A stretch of 64,000 bases of DNA from Larus michahellis (taxonomy: Eukaryota; Chordata; Aves; Charadriiformes; Laridae): contig NC_133906.1 of the NCBI RefSeq assembly GCF_964199755.1, positions 15,721,378-15,785,377 on the forward strand. The letters are read 5' to 3'. This document shows, one piece after another, positions 24,501 to 35,129 of this stretch (positions within the stretch are counted from its first letter, which is position 1; each line of letters opens with the position of its first letter). The position numbers and the translations under genes were made by a program. The notes under the pieces were generated by a model. The model had not been told where the DNA came from. It did not search any database and was given only the letters and a program-made list of their open reading frames with translations.

Positions 24501-26171
24501 CATTTCCATTATGAAAGAATCGGATGGGTCCGGAGAGCTGGCCGCTAAAAGGAGCGTACACTGTGGCTCCGTCAGCACAGATGACATCCACACCCACATG
24601 CTTTCCTTTGTGACCGTGCCTGAAAACAGAAATATGTAATCAGAGAAGTCCGTCAGGCTTACCTTTATGTACAGTTAGATCAATCAACGCAGAGCGATAG
24701 CTGAAGCTTGGCTGACAAAACTTTTGCAACTCAGAAATGAATAGTGGCTTCGATCCATCTTTTGTCATTGCAAAATGGTTGTATTACTCTGACGTTCTTC
24801 AAAAAGGGGGGTGAAATTTGAAATTTTAAGCGTATTTTTATTTTCCCAAGTCCATAGGGTTATTCCAAGCTGTGATAGAGAAGTACCCCTGTTCTACCCC
24901 AAAATACATCTGTACCGGTGCGAAATAGAATCTTATGTTTGGCATTTTATCATTTAGAAACTTGGAAGTTGCATGGTGAGGATGGACACTTACAGTGCCT
25001 GGGGGGAGGAGATGTGAGGAAAACACAGGGAAGGCAGGAGTCATTCTACGTATAAAAGCATTTTTCAGGGAAATAGGACCCGTTCTGCTGTGAGGTACCT
25101 ACTTAAAGCCAACGATGCTGGCAGACCTTTAGCTTGTCCAAATTAATCTACTTACCTTCCTGTAAGCTGTTGCTGAATGTTAGTTAAATATCTGGTCCAT
25201 CAACAATAAGAATAAATGACCCACATCCTTGAAAAACTTTCCATTTCCTTTACTCTGGCTGCTAATTCATGTACCGGTCTCACTTCTTCCCCTGTGCATC
25301 AGGTTAGTAGCAGTGGTATTACTGTACTGCGAGATGGCCAAGTAACGTCCCAAAAATGAGCAAGAGATCCCGCAGACAACAGTATTCTCTCATTCTAAGT
25401 GTCAACTCTGGTTAAACTTCGCTTTCTCCCTTGTGAATATTTAATTTAGGAAAGCAAGAGCAAATCCCACTGCTCCAGACTCCCGCTGTGTTACCTGTCA
25501 GCGCCGAAATAGCCACAGCCGTATCTATCGCAGCCCCGGATCTTGTTGACGGGATTCCCGCTGCAGATCTGTGCCCAGTGTTGGTGTTGTTGTTGGGGCG
25601 GGTGCGCCTCCAACTGCTTGGCAAAAACTTCACGTGCGAAAGAGGAAAACGGAGAAAATTCAACCATGTTCTTAGTACAGTACACCAGAAAGTGTTAAGG
25701 TGCAAAAGAAGGTGTTTAAAGTGGAAGACATGAGCTCATGGGAGTTTATAATTTCAGAAACTGGAGGTAAAAGAACATTGTACAACCTGCTATATATTTT
25801 TGATGCCTTTTTCTTGAGGTCTTAAAGGTACGTACACTACAACCAAAGCAAAGCTGTAGATAAACATTTTTAATATTAGTTTGTGAAATAAGTCAAACCA
25901 CTTTGACTTTCTTCATGAAACCTCTAGAGGCTTCAATAAGTGACTCCAAATGCACACCTAATTCCATATTTTATAATAGTCATAACTGCGTACATTATTG
26001 TAATTCTTCATAAAACTGGATTGGAAAAAACTTTGCATTATTTATATTAGAGCGAATTTCAGTAATTCATTCCTGCCTGTCTAAAACCAGTCAAGGTCAA
26101 CTGCAATATTTCAATTTCAACTCACCAGTGGACACCAGGCTGACCAGAGCGACCAGACTGAGAGCTGGCAT
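21532..26171 (-). CDS. MIM1: MIM-1 (myb-induced myeloid protein 1), tandem two-domain LECT2 protein
   Basis: A secreted or granule protein of avian promyelocytes and heterophils and a classic Myb target; chemotactic, ADP-ribosylation-substrate and acetyltransferase roles have been reported for the chicken protein. Coding exons in transcript order are 26171-26126, 25627-25495, 24619-24468, 23914-23744, 22993-22879, 22313-22162 and 21722-21532 (960 nt, 319 aa). A signal peptide ([18 protein letters not shown]) precedes a Q/H-rich linker. LECT2 domain 1 is about residues 33-165 and domain 2 about 179-311. Both keep the M23-type zinc ligands: HxxxD at H67/D71 and H213/D217, and HxH ending at H152 and H298. 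Both also keep the six LECT2 cysteines, plus one extra each (C118, C264). Exon phases repeat 1-2-1 in both halves. The intron after exon 3 starts with GC rather than GT. The start ATG has A at -3; an upstream in-frame ATG lies before the TATA box and was rejected. Confidence 0.93.
22600..22800 (-). mobile_element. Old, degraded CR1 LINE 3' fragment inside a MIM-1 intron
   Basis: The text resembles the reverse complement of a CR1 3' region: a block like GGTACCTGTGGAGGACATCAAG, then GGACAGCCTGTTCTGGTGCTG, then a TTTCCTCATGTCCAACCTAAAC-like block. It lies in the intron between exons 5 and 6 of MIM-1. It is diverged, its edges are approximate, and it lacks the terminal octamer. It contains a near-perfect hairpin (22694-22705 with 22712-22722). 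Confidence 0.6.
24182..24203. repeat. Poly(T) tract, 22 nt
   Basis: An uninterrupted T run on the plus strand, inside the MIM-1 intron between exons 3 and 4. It reads as poly(A) in the transcript. Confidence 0.9.
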
Positions 26172-26235
26172 CTTGTGGCTGTTCCGCTGGTGTTCTTTGA
26201 CCGAATCAAAGGCATTGAGCAGTAGCTGCCTGGGG

Positions 26236-26242
26236 TATTTAT
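26236..26242 (-). promoter_or_regulatory. TATA box of MIM-1 (ATAAATA)
   Basis: On the minus strand ACATAAATACC lies 65-71 bp upstream of the MIM-1 ATG, implying a start site near 26210 and a 5' UTR of about 40 nt. A CCAAT box (26276-26280, plus-strand reading) lies about 35 bp further upstream. Confidence 0.7.
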
Positions 26243-26285
26243 GTGTTTTTGAAAAGCCAAGTCTGGGTGTCTTGGCCAATCGATC

Positions 26286-26293
26286 TTGAGCAA
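26286..26293. promoter_or_regulatory. C/EBP-like site (TTGAGCAA) in the MIM-1 promoter
   Basis: TTGAGCAA differs at one position from the ideal C/EBP dyad TTGCGCAA and lies about 80 bp upstream of the inferred start site. Chicken mim-1 is activated jointly by Myb and C/EBP-beta (NF-M), so a site here fits. Binding is inferred. Confidence 0.45.
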
Positions 26294-26354
26294 AGTATTA
26301 CAGCTCCGGACAGATGGTGTTGCCATATTAGGCACTGAGGATGACTACAGACTC

Positions 26355-26366
26355 TAACAGTTGTTA
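26355..26366. promoter_or_regulatory. Myb-type site in a near-palindrome upstream of MIM-1
   Basis: TAACAGTTGTTA reads TAACAACTGTTA on the other strand and contains CAACTG, a match to the Myb consensus YAAC(G/T)G (26358-26363). It lies about 150 bp upstream of the inferred start site and sits in a longer near-palindrome, CTCTAACAGTTGTTAGAG. Confidence 0.45.
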
Positions 26367-26369
26367 GAG

Positions 26370-29300
26370 CTGGTTGGGAAAGACGGATAAAATAGTCTCT
26401 TAGCACACAGTAACAGATGGAAATGGACAATCCCACATTTCAGGAAGCTTTGGTTGAACTGTTTCTTAACACCTTTTCTTCCCCCTCCAGAAGCAAGGGC
26501 GCACTTAGGCCAGAAATAGTTGGAACCAAGAGTCTGGTCCAGAGGATTGAGTTGAAGGGAAAAGATGGGCGAAACTCCATGGTGGATGTATCCAGTTTGT
26601 CCTTTCCTTCTCATTCCAGTACCCCTCCCCAGATGTATGTGCCCATTAGAGCTTTCTAACAGAGTGACAGAGAACACATGGAGGTGCAGTGTTCGGTGTA
26701 GCATGAGCATTCACTTAGGCTAAGAAATACAGATGCTTTTGCATGGAAATGTGTCTTTTTTCCTGTTCAGCTGAAATTACCACCTAGCCTGGGCTTAAAT
26801 CCATGAAGTCTTTTCACTAAAACCCTAATTTTTGACAATTAAATTCTTATTAAAACATCTTCCAGTTCTGAAACAAACAGGTGCAAACCCAAGTGGCATG
26901 GCATAACTGACATGGAGTTAAAAAAATCTAGCTTTTAAAATGATTCATTTAGTATCTGCTTGATTTCAGCTACTATACTATTAAGCAGGTTCCTTAGTGT
27001 CTCTCTTAATCCTTCAGTTTGAGTTTTCCGCACTACTTACAGAAAGGCATTAGATTTTCTTTATGGACGTGTCTCAGTTAATATGGAATTTAAATGAGTC
27101 GTGGCGCTTTCACCTAAACTATCTGATATTCCAAATTACGGAAACCTCTGGAAGTCCTGCACATCTTATTCGGAGCAGAAACAGACGTCCCTCTGCCCCG
27201 CCTCTAGTTTGCATCGAGTGTCGGTACATCGCGTTTTCTGAAAACCGCCACGGAACAAGCAGCTGGAGATGTATTTTTTGCTCGTGGTTCCAAGCTTTTT
27301 TTACGGCCACTATTTAACCCCCAAACAATCTTTTAGCCCTCCCCGGGGTTATTACAAGTCGCTTTGCTGGTTTTACCCCTGCTGCTTTCTCCCCCGTCCT
27401 GCCAGAAAGAGCTGCTGGTTTTCACACTCGCAGCCACCAAATAAATATTTATATAAAAGTTACGTCCTCTCAGTCTAGTTTTGATGAGTTTTTTGCTTAT
27501 AATTTGCTAGTCTAATAGTCTATTTGCTAAGCCTGGGCTTACAAACGATACAAAGTGCTGGTAAGAGCTCTCAGCGGGTGTTGAGGATTTGGGGATGCTG
27601 CTTACCCCTGAACTGAGAGAAGTGGCATGTGGGTTTGTGTAACCTTTGCCAGAAAGAGCCTTTGTCACTGCGAGCTGGGAGAGCCGGTGTAATATTCGTT
27701 CCAGGATTATTCACCTTCGCTTGGCACACGCTCTCCACGAACCCCCTCAGCTCTCTTTGGCAAAGAGAATCAGCGAGGGAGGTGGTACGCGTGGAAGCTT
27801 TCAATGAGATTTCATAGCATAAAGGTAGTAAAGTATTTCTGAGCTTGGCTAGCTTGATATCAGCTGCTGTAAGTTTTTTTTTTCCTGCTGGAAACAAAAC
27901 CATTTAAAATTACAGACTTTATTTGGGTGGTGCCTGCGCACTCCCGTTTGAGGGGTCTCCAGTGAGGTTTCTGCAATAATGATGTCTCTCAACCAGATTT
28001 TATTTCTGATTTACTCCTGGCTACCAGTTTGCATTAGTAAAGGTTTAAATATCTCATTATATAGATTTTGGCTGGGGCAGACCTGCCTTGAAAAGCTAAT
28101 GATTTTTATAGACTTTTGTGAGCTCACATGCTCCGAATTTTACCAAAGAAGGAATCGCAGCACTCGATCCACTCTACAAAGTGTGGCCGAGGAAAGGCTG
28201 GGTGTAAAGCCAGCCAAGCAGGTAGGCACGAGGAGAGATGTACAACTGTGTAATAAGCGCACAGACACTGAAGAAGCTTTTTTGAGACCTGTTTTGCAGT
28301 CTGGTATTTTGTAAAACGGCTCAAAGATACCCATTCTTTGTGATTTATTTTTTTCCATCTCATTTATGTGTTAGAGCTGACTCCAAATTGCTCGTGGCTG
28401 TGTATGTTTTTTATATTTTCTCCACAAGAGATCTTAACAGCACTGTACCTTGCTCTGTTCTTTCTAAAACATGTCAAAATGTCATTTGCTACAATAACAC
28501 ATCTAATGCACTTCTGGTAAAGTATTCTTAACAAGACAGTTTTCAAGTGTATGATATCGCAGTTGAGATTTCCCAGTGCGTTCCCCATCCCTCCTGGGCG
28601 AGCTGGAAGGGGCACACCTCTCACCTTGGGCTCGAGGAAGCTCTCAACCGAAGCCGGTGGGATTCCTGTGTTGGGCAAGGGAGATGTCGTCGGTATAACG
28701 GTTGGTGGGTGCAGTTGTGAAAGACCCGAACTGTCCGCTTAGCACGCACCAACAGAAGGATATGGAACAACCGTCCGGCGTTGCACGGCCCCCGGGAGCT
28801 GCGGTTGCACCGTTTCCTTCCCTGCAGTGGGGAGCGGGCGAGGAGGTGGATGGAGAGGAGCCAGCGTGCAGCGCTGCGAGGAGCACCCCGAGAGCAGCTG
28901 GGCTCACATGGGAAATGTTGACCTCTTTCTCTTGCATGAACGGTGTGAGTTCCCCATTTTGGCCCTTTTATGTCAGTAGTAACTTCCCTGGCTATGCAAG
29001 TCCTTTTGAGGTCGTCTTATGGACCAAGCAAGAGTGCAGTGGGCAAATGCAAGCGTTTGGGCTGATACCAACAGGCAGGGAATGAGCTAAGCCTGATGCT
29101 GTCCAGGAGAAGTCCTGACTTCGCTATTCAGCCTTTCCAAAAGCACTGTGACTCTGCTGTTTTAATTACATGTGTTTCAGGAGGGTCCACTGCCAGTTAC
29201 CAGGGCTTTGGGATAGATGGTACCTGCCATGCCCGTGTCCATAAACCTTGCAAATGTTAGACTTGACCTTCTTAACGTATTAATTATCTTAACGTTATCT

Positions 29301-32300
29301 CCTAGTAAGAAAAGTCAGATGGGAGAATGGTGGAATGAGGTTTTTGGAGGAAAAAAGCCATCAAACTGGCACACACCCAGGCAATGGTTGTGGACCCTTT
29401 GAGCAGAAACATCAGCAAAAGCCACGGCCAAACCCTGAGCTAGAGAAATCCAGCCCCCAGCCAAGGCTGCTGTTTCCTTCCAGCCATGCAGCCGTCCTCC
29501 TTTGGTTGCCCACAAGTGAGGGCTGGTTTCTCCACCATTAACTTGACACATGTTTTGGCTTGGTGGGATTCAACCGACATCCAAAAACTGATGATTTGCT
29601 CCATGAAGTCCTTCCCCTTTGCGCCCTCTGTGGGGCTGCAGCCCTGGTGAATTGGATAAACGAGAGGTGCGCATCTTATTTCTTGGTAATGTTAGAGTAT
29701 CGTAACTGTAGCTTTGCCAGGCCTGTTAGCAGGCAACTGAAAAGGTAAATCCTCTTCCTGTCTATATTTTACAGAACAATTGGCTTTGTCCTTCTTGGCA
29801 AAGTTGGCATGTTCAGTGTGGGAACAAGACAATGCTGAGCACTCGCTTCCCGGCTGATCTGCATGTATTATGTTATTAAAGAAGCTTGAAAGCTGTTTCT
29901 CTGTAAAAGAACTAACATACTCTGTGCTAATCACTAAAAATCAAATTATGATTTAAAAATTAACTGTAGAAGAATTTACTTGTGCAATTAATTAGCAGCG
30001 CAGGCTTTCACGGTGGAAATCAAGCTGGCACAGCGTAAAACAAATGGCACTCGCTATTTATTCAGGCTTCTGATCATTGACAAGGCTGAGATAAGAGGAA
30101 TTTTGCCACAATGATGAATTAAGCTTTGTGTACATGGCTTATACTGTAGTATCGCTGGCAAATCAGCAGGTTGCGCTAGCTGATCAGCCAAAAGGCATGG
30201 TTGGACATGTCATTTTAAGCAGATAGCAGGCTCTGGGAGACCTGAGCGAGTTGCCTTCTTTGCTAAGGATGAGCTAAAGGCGAAGCTGCGGTCGTGCTGG
30301 TGCGCAATTCTGGTTCACGGCTCCGTCTCAAATTTATTTGGCTTTTATTAGCATACTTGCGAGGCCTAGTTAGGCAGGTTTTAATGGGGAGGATTGAGGA
30401 ACGCAAAAGAAAATCTTTTTGCTACCGACGCCCTGTCTCATGGGGAGGATAAAGCTCTGTCCGAATCCTCCAGAAGTCCTTTAATGCTTGGGGAAATAGA
30501 AGGGTATAGTGTAGATTTGGGTTGCAACCTTAGGCAGTTAGTCTGGGACCTTGGGGTGCAAACGTACAAAATGAAAGGGATAGCGAGGAAAAGGATCCCT
30601 GCAGAACTGGCATGGCACTTCTGCATGGCCCGAGTTTGCTAACTCTTTCCTGAAAAGCCTAGTTGTCCCCGGTACTGCTCCTCGCCTTCAATATTTCTAG
30701 AACTATGTATTTTACCAGCCCTTTATTTCCTTCCCAGAGTTCAGCTACAAATTGTACTTTCAGTTCTTCTACGGCCAGTTATTTTTTCACCAGACTGAAA
30801 AGATAAAGCTAGATTTACTTATACTGTTTGCCCCAACTGCTCTGTAGCCTAAAATAGAAGTGGTATTTGCTTTTTATTCTCTGCTGCTGGGTGACAGCCC
30901 CAGCTAAACCAGGAATTTTTAGTATTTGCCCTCTACCTCCCTCAGGCGCCCGCAGGAGCGTCCCGCATCCCTGCAGCCAAGCACTGCACCTCCCTGGGCT
31001 GCTGGAAAAACTCGGCTTAAACAGTGGCTCGCTGAAAAGGTTTGTGAAATCAGTCTGTGGGGACAGACCAGGAAAGTGCTGCGCTGTTGTCATTAACGTC
31101 CGGGTGAAAATGTTACTTGCAGAGGAGCAAAGCGGGTGTGCTGGCTGGAGGCTCAGAGCCCTGCTCCCTCGGCAAGGTCAGCTCCCTCTTCCATTAGGAT
31201 TTGCACGGAGAAAGGGGGGCTTGATCAGGACCTTCCCTTTTCAAAAGGGAGAAGTCGATAACTGGGTTAAAACCTGGGATTTCAACCAAGCGAAACTTAG
31301 GTGAGAGTCTGTCTTTTCCGCAGGCAACTAACTTCATGACAAAAACTTTAAAAATGGGTCAAAACTGGAGAATACTGGGTTCTTTTGCTGAACTGTTTCT
31401 GCTTTCAGCGTAAGGAAAAGGTTTTTTTCACAGCAAACTCAACCGTATCGGCTCACCTTCAATGTCTGGTTGCTGTCGGCAGGTTTGGGCTGTATATTTC
31501 TATGGACATGCTGGTTTTTCATTCATAGCAAAAATTAAAGTGGTCGCTGAGGAAGGTGAATGGCACACAGCAGGTTAAGCCCTTCTCACGGATGTAGCAA
31601 ATACCCTTCTCTAGTTTCTTATAAGAAATAAATCTGCTGTCAGGACATACACAGCTCCCATGGAAGCAGCTCCCCTGCTTGCCTGAGGCTGCAGTTGTGT
31701 TGGTAAACACGAACTAAATAGTCCCTGCAGCATTTGTGGAGACTCCGAGTAGCGTATTGGGAGCCTTGGCCCAAAAAGCCTTGTCCTGTTAACAAGAGCT
31801 TGTTGTCCCGGGAAAGTCTTCAGCTGATTTACTAATGGAAAGAAATGCCTCACTTGGACAAGAGGAGACCTGGGAGTGCCAAGGTATTCCTGAAACAGGA
31901 GCCTGGGGAAAAGGAATGAGTTACTTCATTAATGTTGTTTTATATTTTGGGTCATGGGCCCCCCGGGAAAGATTTGGGGTTCAGCTTTATACCGGGTTTT
32001 TTTCTCCTCAGCTGCATTTAAAAAGCAGAACCCAGCCCAAACTCTGTGACAGCACCAAAGAAATTCAAAGCAATTTGTAGTGAAGCAGCCCTTTAATAAT
32101 GCGATTTTTCCATATGTGAGCACAAGTGAAATTTGTGGCTTATTGAAGAAAACTTCGTGTTTGGCTGCAAAGAGAGCAGAGAAGTCCAAGAGGAGGGAGC
32201 TGCAGCCCGGGGCTCTGCTGGGCAACCAGGAGCCACCACCTCCCGGCGACTCCGCTCCCCACCGCTTCAGCCTCCATCGACGGGCGCAGTGATGTGCAAG

Positions 32301-32455
32301 ACACGACAACCGCTTTACATCGCGTGTTATACCTCACTGTGAGTCTCTTTATGTTCAGATAACCACCAGCATTTTGGTCCCGGACACTTTTCAGGTGGAA
32401 CAACTGTTTGAGGCTCAGCGGTTTCCACTTTACTAGAGCGAGTACGTATGCCCAA
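26370..32455. other. Intergenic between MIM-1 and LECT2
   Basis: About 6 kb without a recognised gene or clear transposon. Open frames are short and overlap on both strands. A cluster of Myb-like motifs at about 28.69-28.81 kb is the one part with a plausible role. Confidence 0.6.
28690..28815. promoter_or_regulatory. Myb/C/EBP motif cluster, candidate upstream enhancer of MIM-1
   Basis: Within about 125 bp there are TAACGG (28696-28701, the best Myb core), CAGTTG (28712-28717, reverse of CAACTG), CAACCG (28768-28773), CGGTTG (28802-28807) and two TTGCAC half-sites of C/EBP type (28781-28786, 28805-28810). The cluster is about 2.5 kb upstream of the MIM-1 start. Chicken mim-1 has a described Myb-responsive enhancer at about 2 kb upstream. 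Equivalence is inferred from spacing and motifs only. Confidence 0.35.
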
Positions 32456-32459
32456 GCAA

Positions 32460-32465
32460 TTTAAT
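32460..32465 (-). other. Poly(A) signal ATTAAA of LECT2
   Basis: On the minus strand ATTAAA, the commonest variant signal, lies about 52 nt after the LECT2 stop codon. Confidence 0.5.
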
Positions 32466-32516
32466 GAATGCACAAGCCGGGGGCTGAAGGCTTTGCCCTA
32501 ATGCGCTGCCTCCCAT

Positions 32517-35065
32517 TTACAGGTTGGGAGTAGGATCTGTTAAGTCGCAGTTCTGGATATGGACATGGGATATAATCCCTCGGTAGACCCTTTGCATGGG
32601 CAGCAGGACGCCGATTTTCTCTCCCTTCTCGATGGGGCCGCTGTACTTGACGGGTTTGATGTAAAACATCTTAACGCAGAATCCTGTTAACAGGGGGGAG
32701 AGGAGAGAGGGAAAAACCGTTGCTGCCGTGAAATGGTTTAAAAGCCTGGCAAAGTCAGAATGTTCAGTAGCAAAATGCAAATGACAACAAAATGGCAAGC
32801 GATTCAGCAGCAGAAAAAGTGACAGCAAATGCTGTGATGCTCCTAAAGCATCAAGAAGAGAGAGTAGGAAAAGAAATAAATTAACACAGAGGAGACTGGG
32901 GAAGGAGATTAAGATAGGTAAAACTGCACGAGCAAGTCAGAGGCTTTGATGAGCCAAAATGTGCAAAGTGACCAGCTTCGTCCTTTGACTTTTTTTAGTA
33001 GAGGCGAAATGCTGTAATCCCTTCAATCAATTTTCCTGCGTTAACAGAACCTGGATTTCAAAGTTACAGTTTTCACTTGGATTCACGTGCAAGCACACTG
33101 CAGTTTCGGTTGGATTAATGATTTTTGGCTCAGTTTAAAGCTCTATAAATGAATCGGAGCGTTTCACAATTAGGCTTTGCAAGACGCGCATCTTTCAGCG
33201 CTGGTACCTGATCCCGAGAGCTGGACTCCGTTGTCGATGGCATTGCCGTTTCCGTAGGGCCTGACTTGCCTGGTGATCCTCCCCGTGAAGGGTGCGTACA
33301 CCACGGAGCCATCCTCGCACACCACGTCCACTCCCCTGTGCTTCCTCCCTCCTCTGAAGAAGAAGAGCAAGGCGGGTTAGCCCGCGGCAGAGCACCTTAC
33401 CAGCTAGAAACCCTCCTCCTGCCCATTTTTTAATGCTTATTTCTATTTTTAAGAGCATCTCAAGCGCTGCCATCTCCCAGCAGCCCAGCCCAGGACCTGG
33501 GGACGTTGTATCCCCCGCAGCCATGGGAGTCGCAGCCTCTGATTTTGTTCGCAGGTTGACTCGAGCAGATTCTTGCCCATTGTGCTGCAGCAGCTAGAAA
33601 AAAGAAAAGAAAAAAGAACAGAAGATGAAAGACCACAAGCTAGAAAAGGGATTTCCCAGCCTGTGTTGTTTATTCAATAGCGAGGTCCCTTTGGATTTTG
33701 CTGTAACCATGGATCAGGCTTCAGGGAACTAGAGAGTTGTTCATCTTTTAATGCAAGTTAATTTTAGGGATGCAATGAAACAGCATTTTTTTGTTTTATG
33801 CTTTGTCCAGTGATGTCTGAGGGTACTTAGAGCAGCGACTTCAAAGGAAAGATGCAGAACAAATAGATCTGGAGGGGACATCGTGGCGTGACCCCCTCCT
33901 CTCCCATTGCCCCGGGGCAGACGTGCTGCGTTCACAGGGCAGGCGTGGGGCTGGAGCTACGGGATGTCTCTGCCTGGAAGGTGACCTGAGCCACCCGGGA
34001 TCCTGGGATATTGAACTGCGGCTGTAAAAAAATAAGGCTGAGAGAGACCCACCGAGTCCATCCCTGTTCCCTAATGCGGGATCCAGTCAAAAATACAAGC
34101 TGTCATCTACCTTTTACTAATTGCATTTTCTATCTCCCAGTGTTTCTATATGACTATTTCAAAGTAGCAGCCAGTGGGGTAACATCCTCACATTTTTTTA
34201 TTCCAAACTCCAGCTATCATCACCCAGAGTAAACCCACTCTGATCCTACGGCCCCGGCACTGTCTGGGAGAGGGAAGATATTTTATAGGGGAGAAGCGGG
34301 GAAAGGCAACCCCTGACTCAGTACCTTCTAGAAGCCTCTAACAGCCTTGCTTCCCCCCACCAAAACTTCTGGGGTTTCCCAGGGGATGCTTTAGGAAGAA
34401 TGGGGCTGCTCCAGCAAGAAGCAACGCGTTGAGGTTTATTCGCGTGCGAAGAGCCCGGGAGGCACCATCCCCGTTGGGCTCTGGGGGTATTCGCAAACAG
34501 GGGAAATGGTGTGCCGGCGCTGAAGGTCTGGTGCTAAAAGGGTGCAGGAAATCTCTAATGCCTTCCTCAAGCGAAACAGCCCTTTGTTCTCGGTTGTCTT
34601 CATTTATTTTAACGAATTGCGTATTCTTTGTGAAATCAAAGGTGATGACATTAAACACAGAAACATCTCTGGGAACACTCTATGCTCGGCGGGCTGATCT
34701 TTAAGCAAAAGGCTTTTAAGAAAACGCGCATGCTGTTAGTAATTGATACACCTCAGCCCATTCTTTGTGATTCAATCAACATTATTACTCCAACAATTTT
34801 TTTTACCACAACTCCTTACCGTATCTAAAAAGCATTTTTCTGTGGAGGTTTTTATGCAATGGGAGAGGGGTTATTTTCAAAAAGCAAAAAATGGCAGAGA
34901 ACAAATCAGTTCCCAAATCCTTACAGATACACTTCATTTAAAAAGAAAAAAAAAAAAAAGAAAAAGAAGGCAGGTTACAATGAGCAATGTTTACTAAAAT
35001 TCAGCTAACTCACCACTGGAGATGGCAATCACGAGGACGACTGCTGTGACTCTGTGCATTTTCAT
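32517..35065 (-). CDS. LECT2: LECT2, leukocyte cell-derived chemotaxin 2
   Basis: A small secreted zinc-binding protein with a catalytically inactive M23-peptidase fold, made mainly by liver in mammals and acting as chemotaxin and hepatokine; also known as chondromodulin-II. Coding exons in transcript order are 35065-35014, 33593-33497, 33353-33208 and 32683-32517, all introns GT-AG, total 462 nt, 153 aa (human 151). A hydrophobic signal peptide ends near ISSA. Six cysteines sit at the family positions (C27, C38, C43, C62, C101, C144). Zinc ligands are H55/D59 (HRGVD) and H140 (HVH). The protein ends DPTPNL. Two nearby Met codons (1 and 3) are possible starts; the second has the better context (A at -3). 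It is head-to-tail with MIM-1, with the same intron positions and phases, and is the single-domain ancestral form. Confidence 0.93.
34939..34970. repeat. A-rich low-complexity tract
   Basis: About 30 nt of A runs with a few G, inside the LECT2 first intron close to exon 1. Confidence 0.8.
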
Positions 35066-35117
35066 GTGCCTTGAGAGCTCTGCTTTCAAAGTGAGAGGAA
35101 TAAAATACTTTGCTTTC

Positions 35118-35125
35118 TATTTATA
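35118..35125 (-). promoter_or_regulatory. TATA box of LECT2 (TATAAATA)
   Basis: A consensus TATAAATA on the minus strand lies 53-60 bp upstream of the first ATG, placing the start site near 35090 and giving a 5' UTR of about 25-30 nt. Confidence 0.75.
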
Positions 35126-35129
35126 CACC

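Noticed and set aside
26172-26279. Upstream in-frame ATG that would lengthen MIM-1 by 36 residues
   Set aside because: The extension spans the TATA box and lies upstream of the inferred start site. The internal Met gives a clean signal peptide.
27270-27480. Possible solo LTR with a TATA-like stretch (TATTTATATAAAAG)
   Set aside because: No matching TG...CA ends, target-site duplication or recognisable retroviral sequence could be shown.
33860-34250. Possible old interspersed repeat in the LECT2 first intron
   Set aside because: Similarity to CR1/L3 text is too weak and patchy to define an element by eye.
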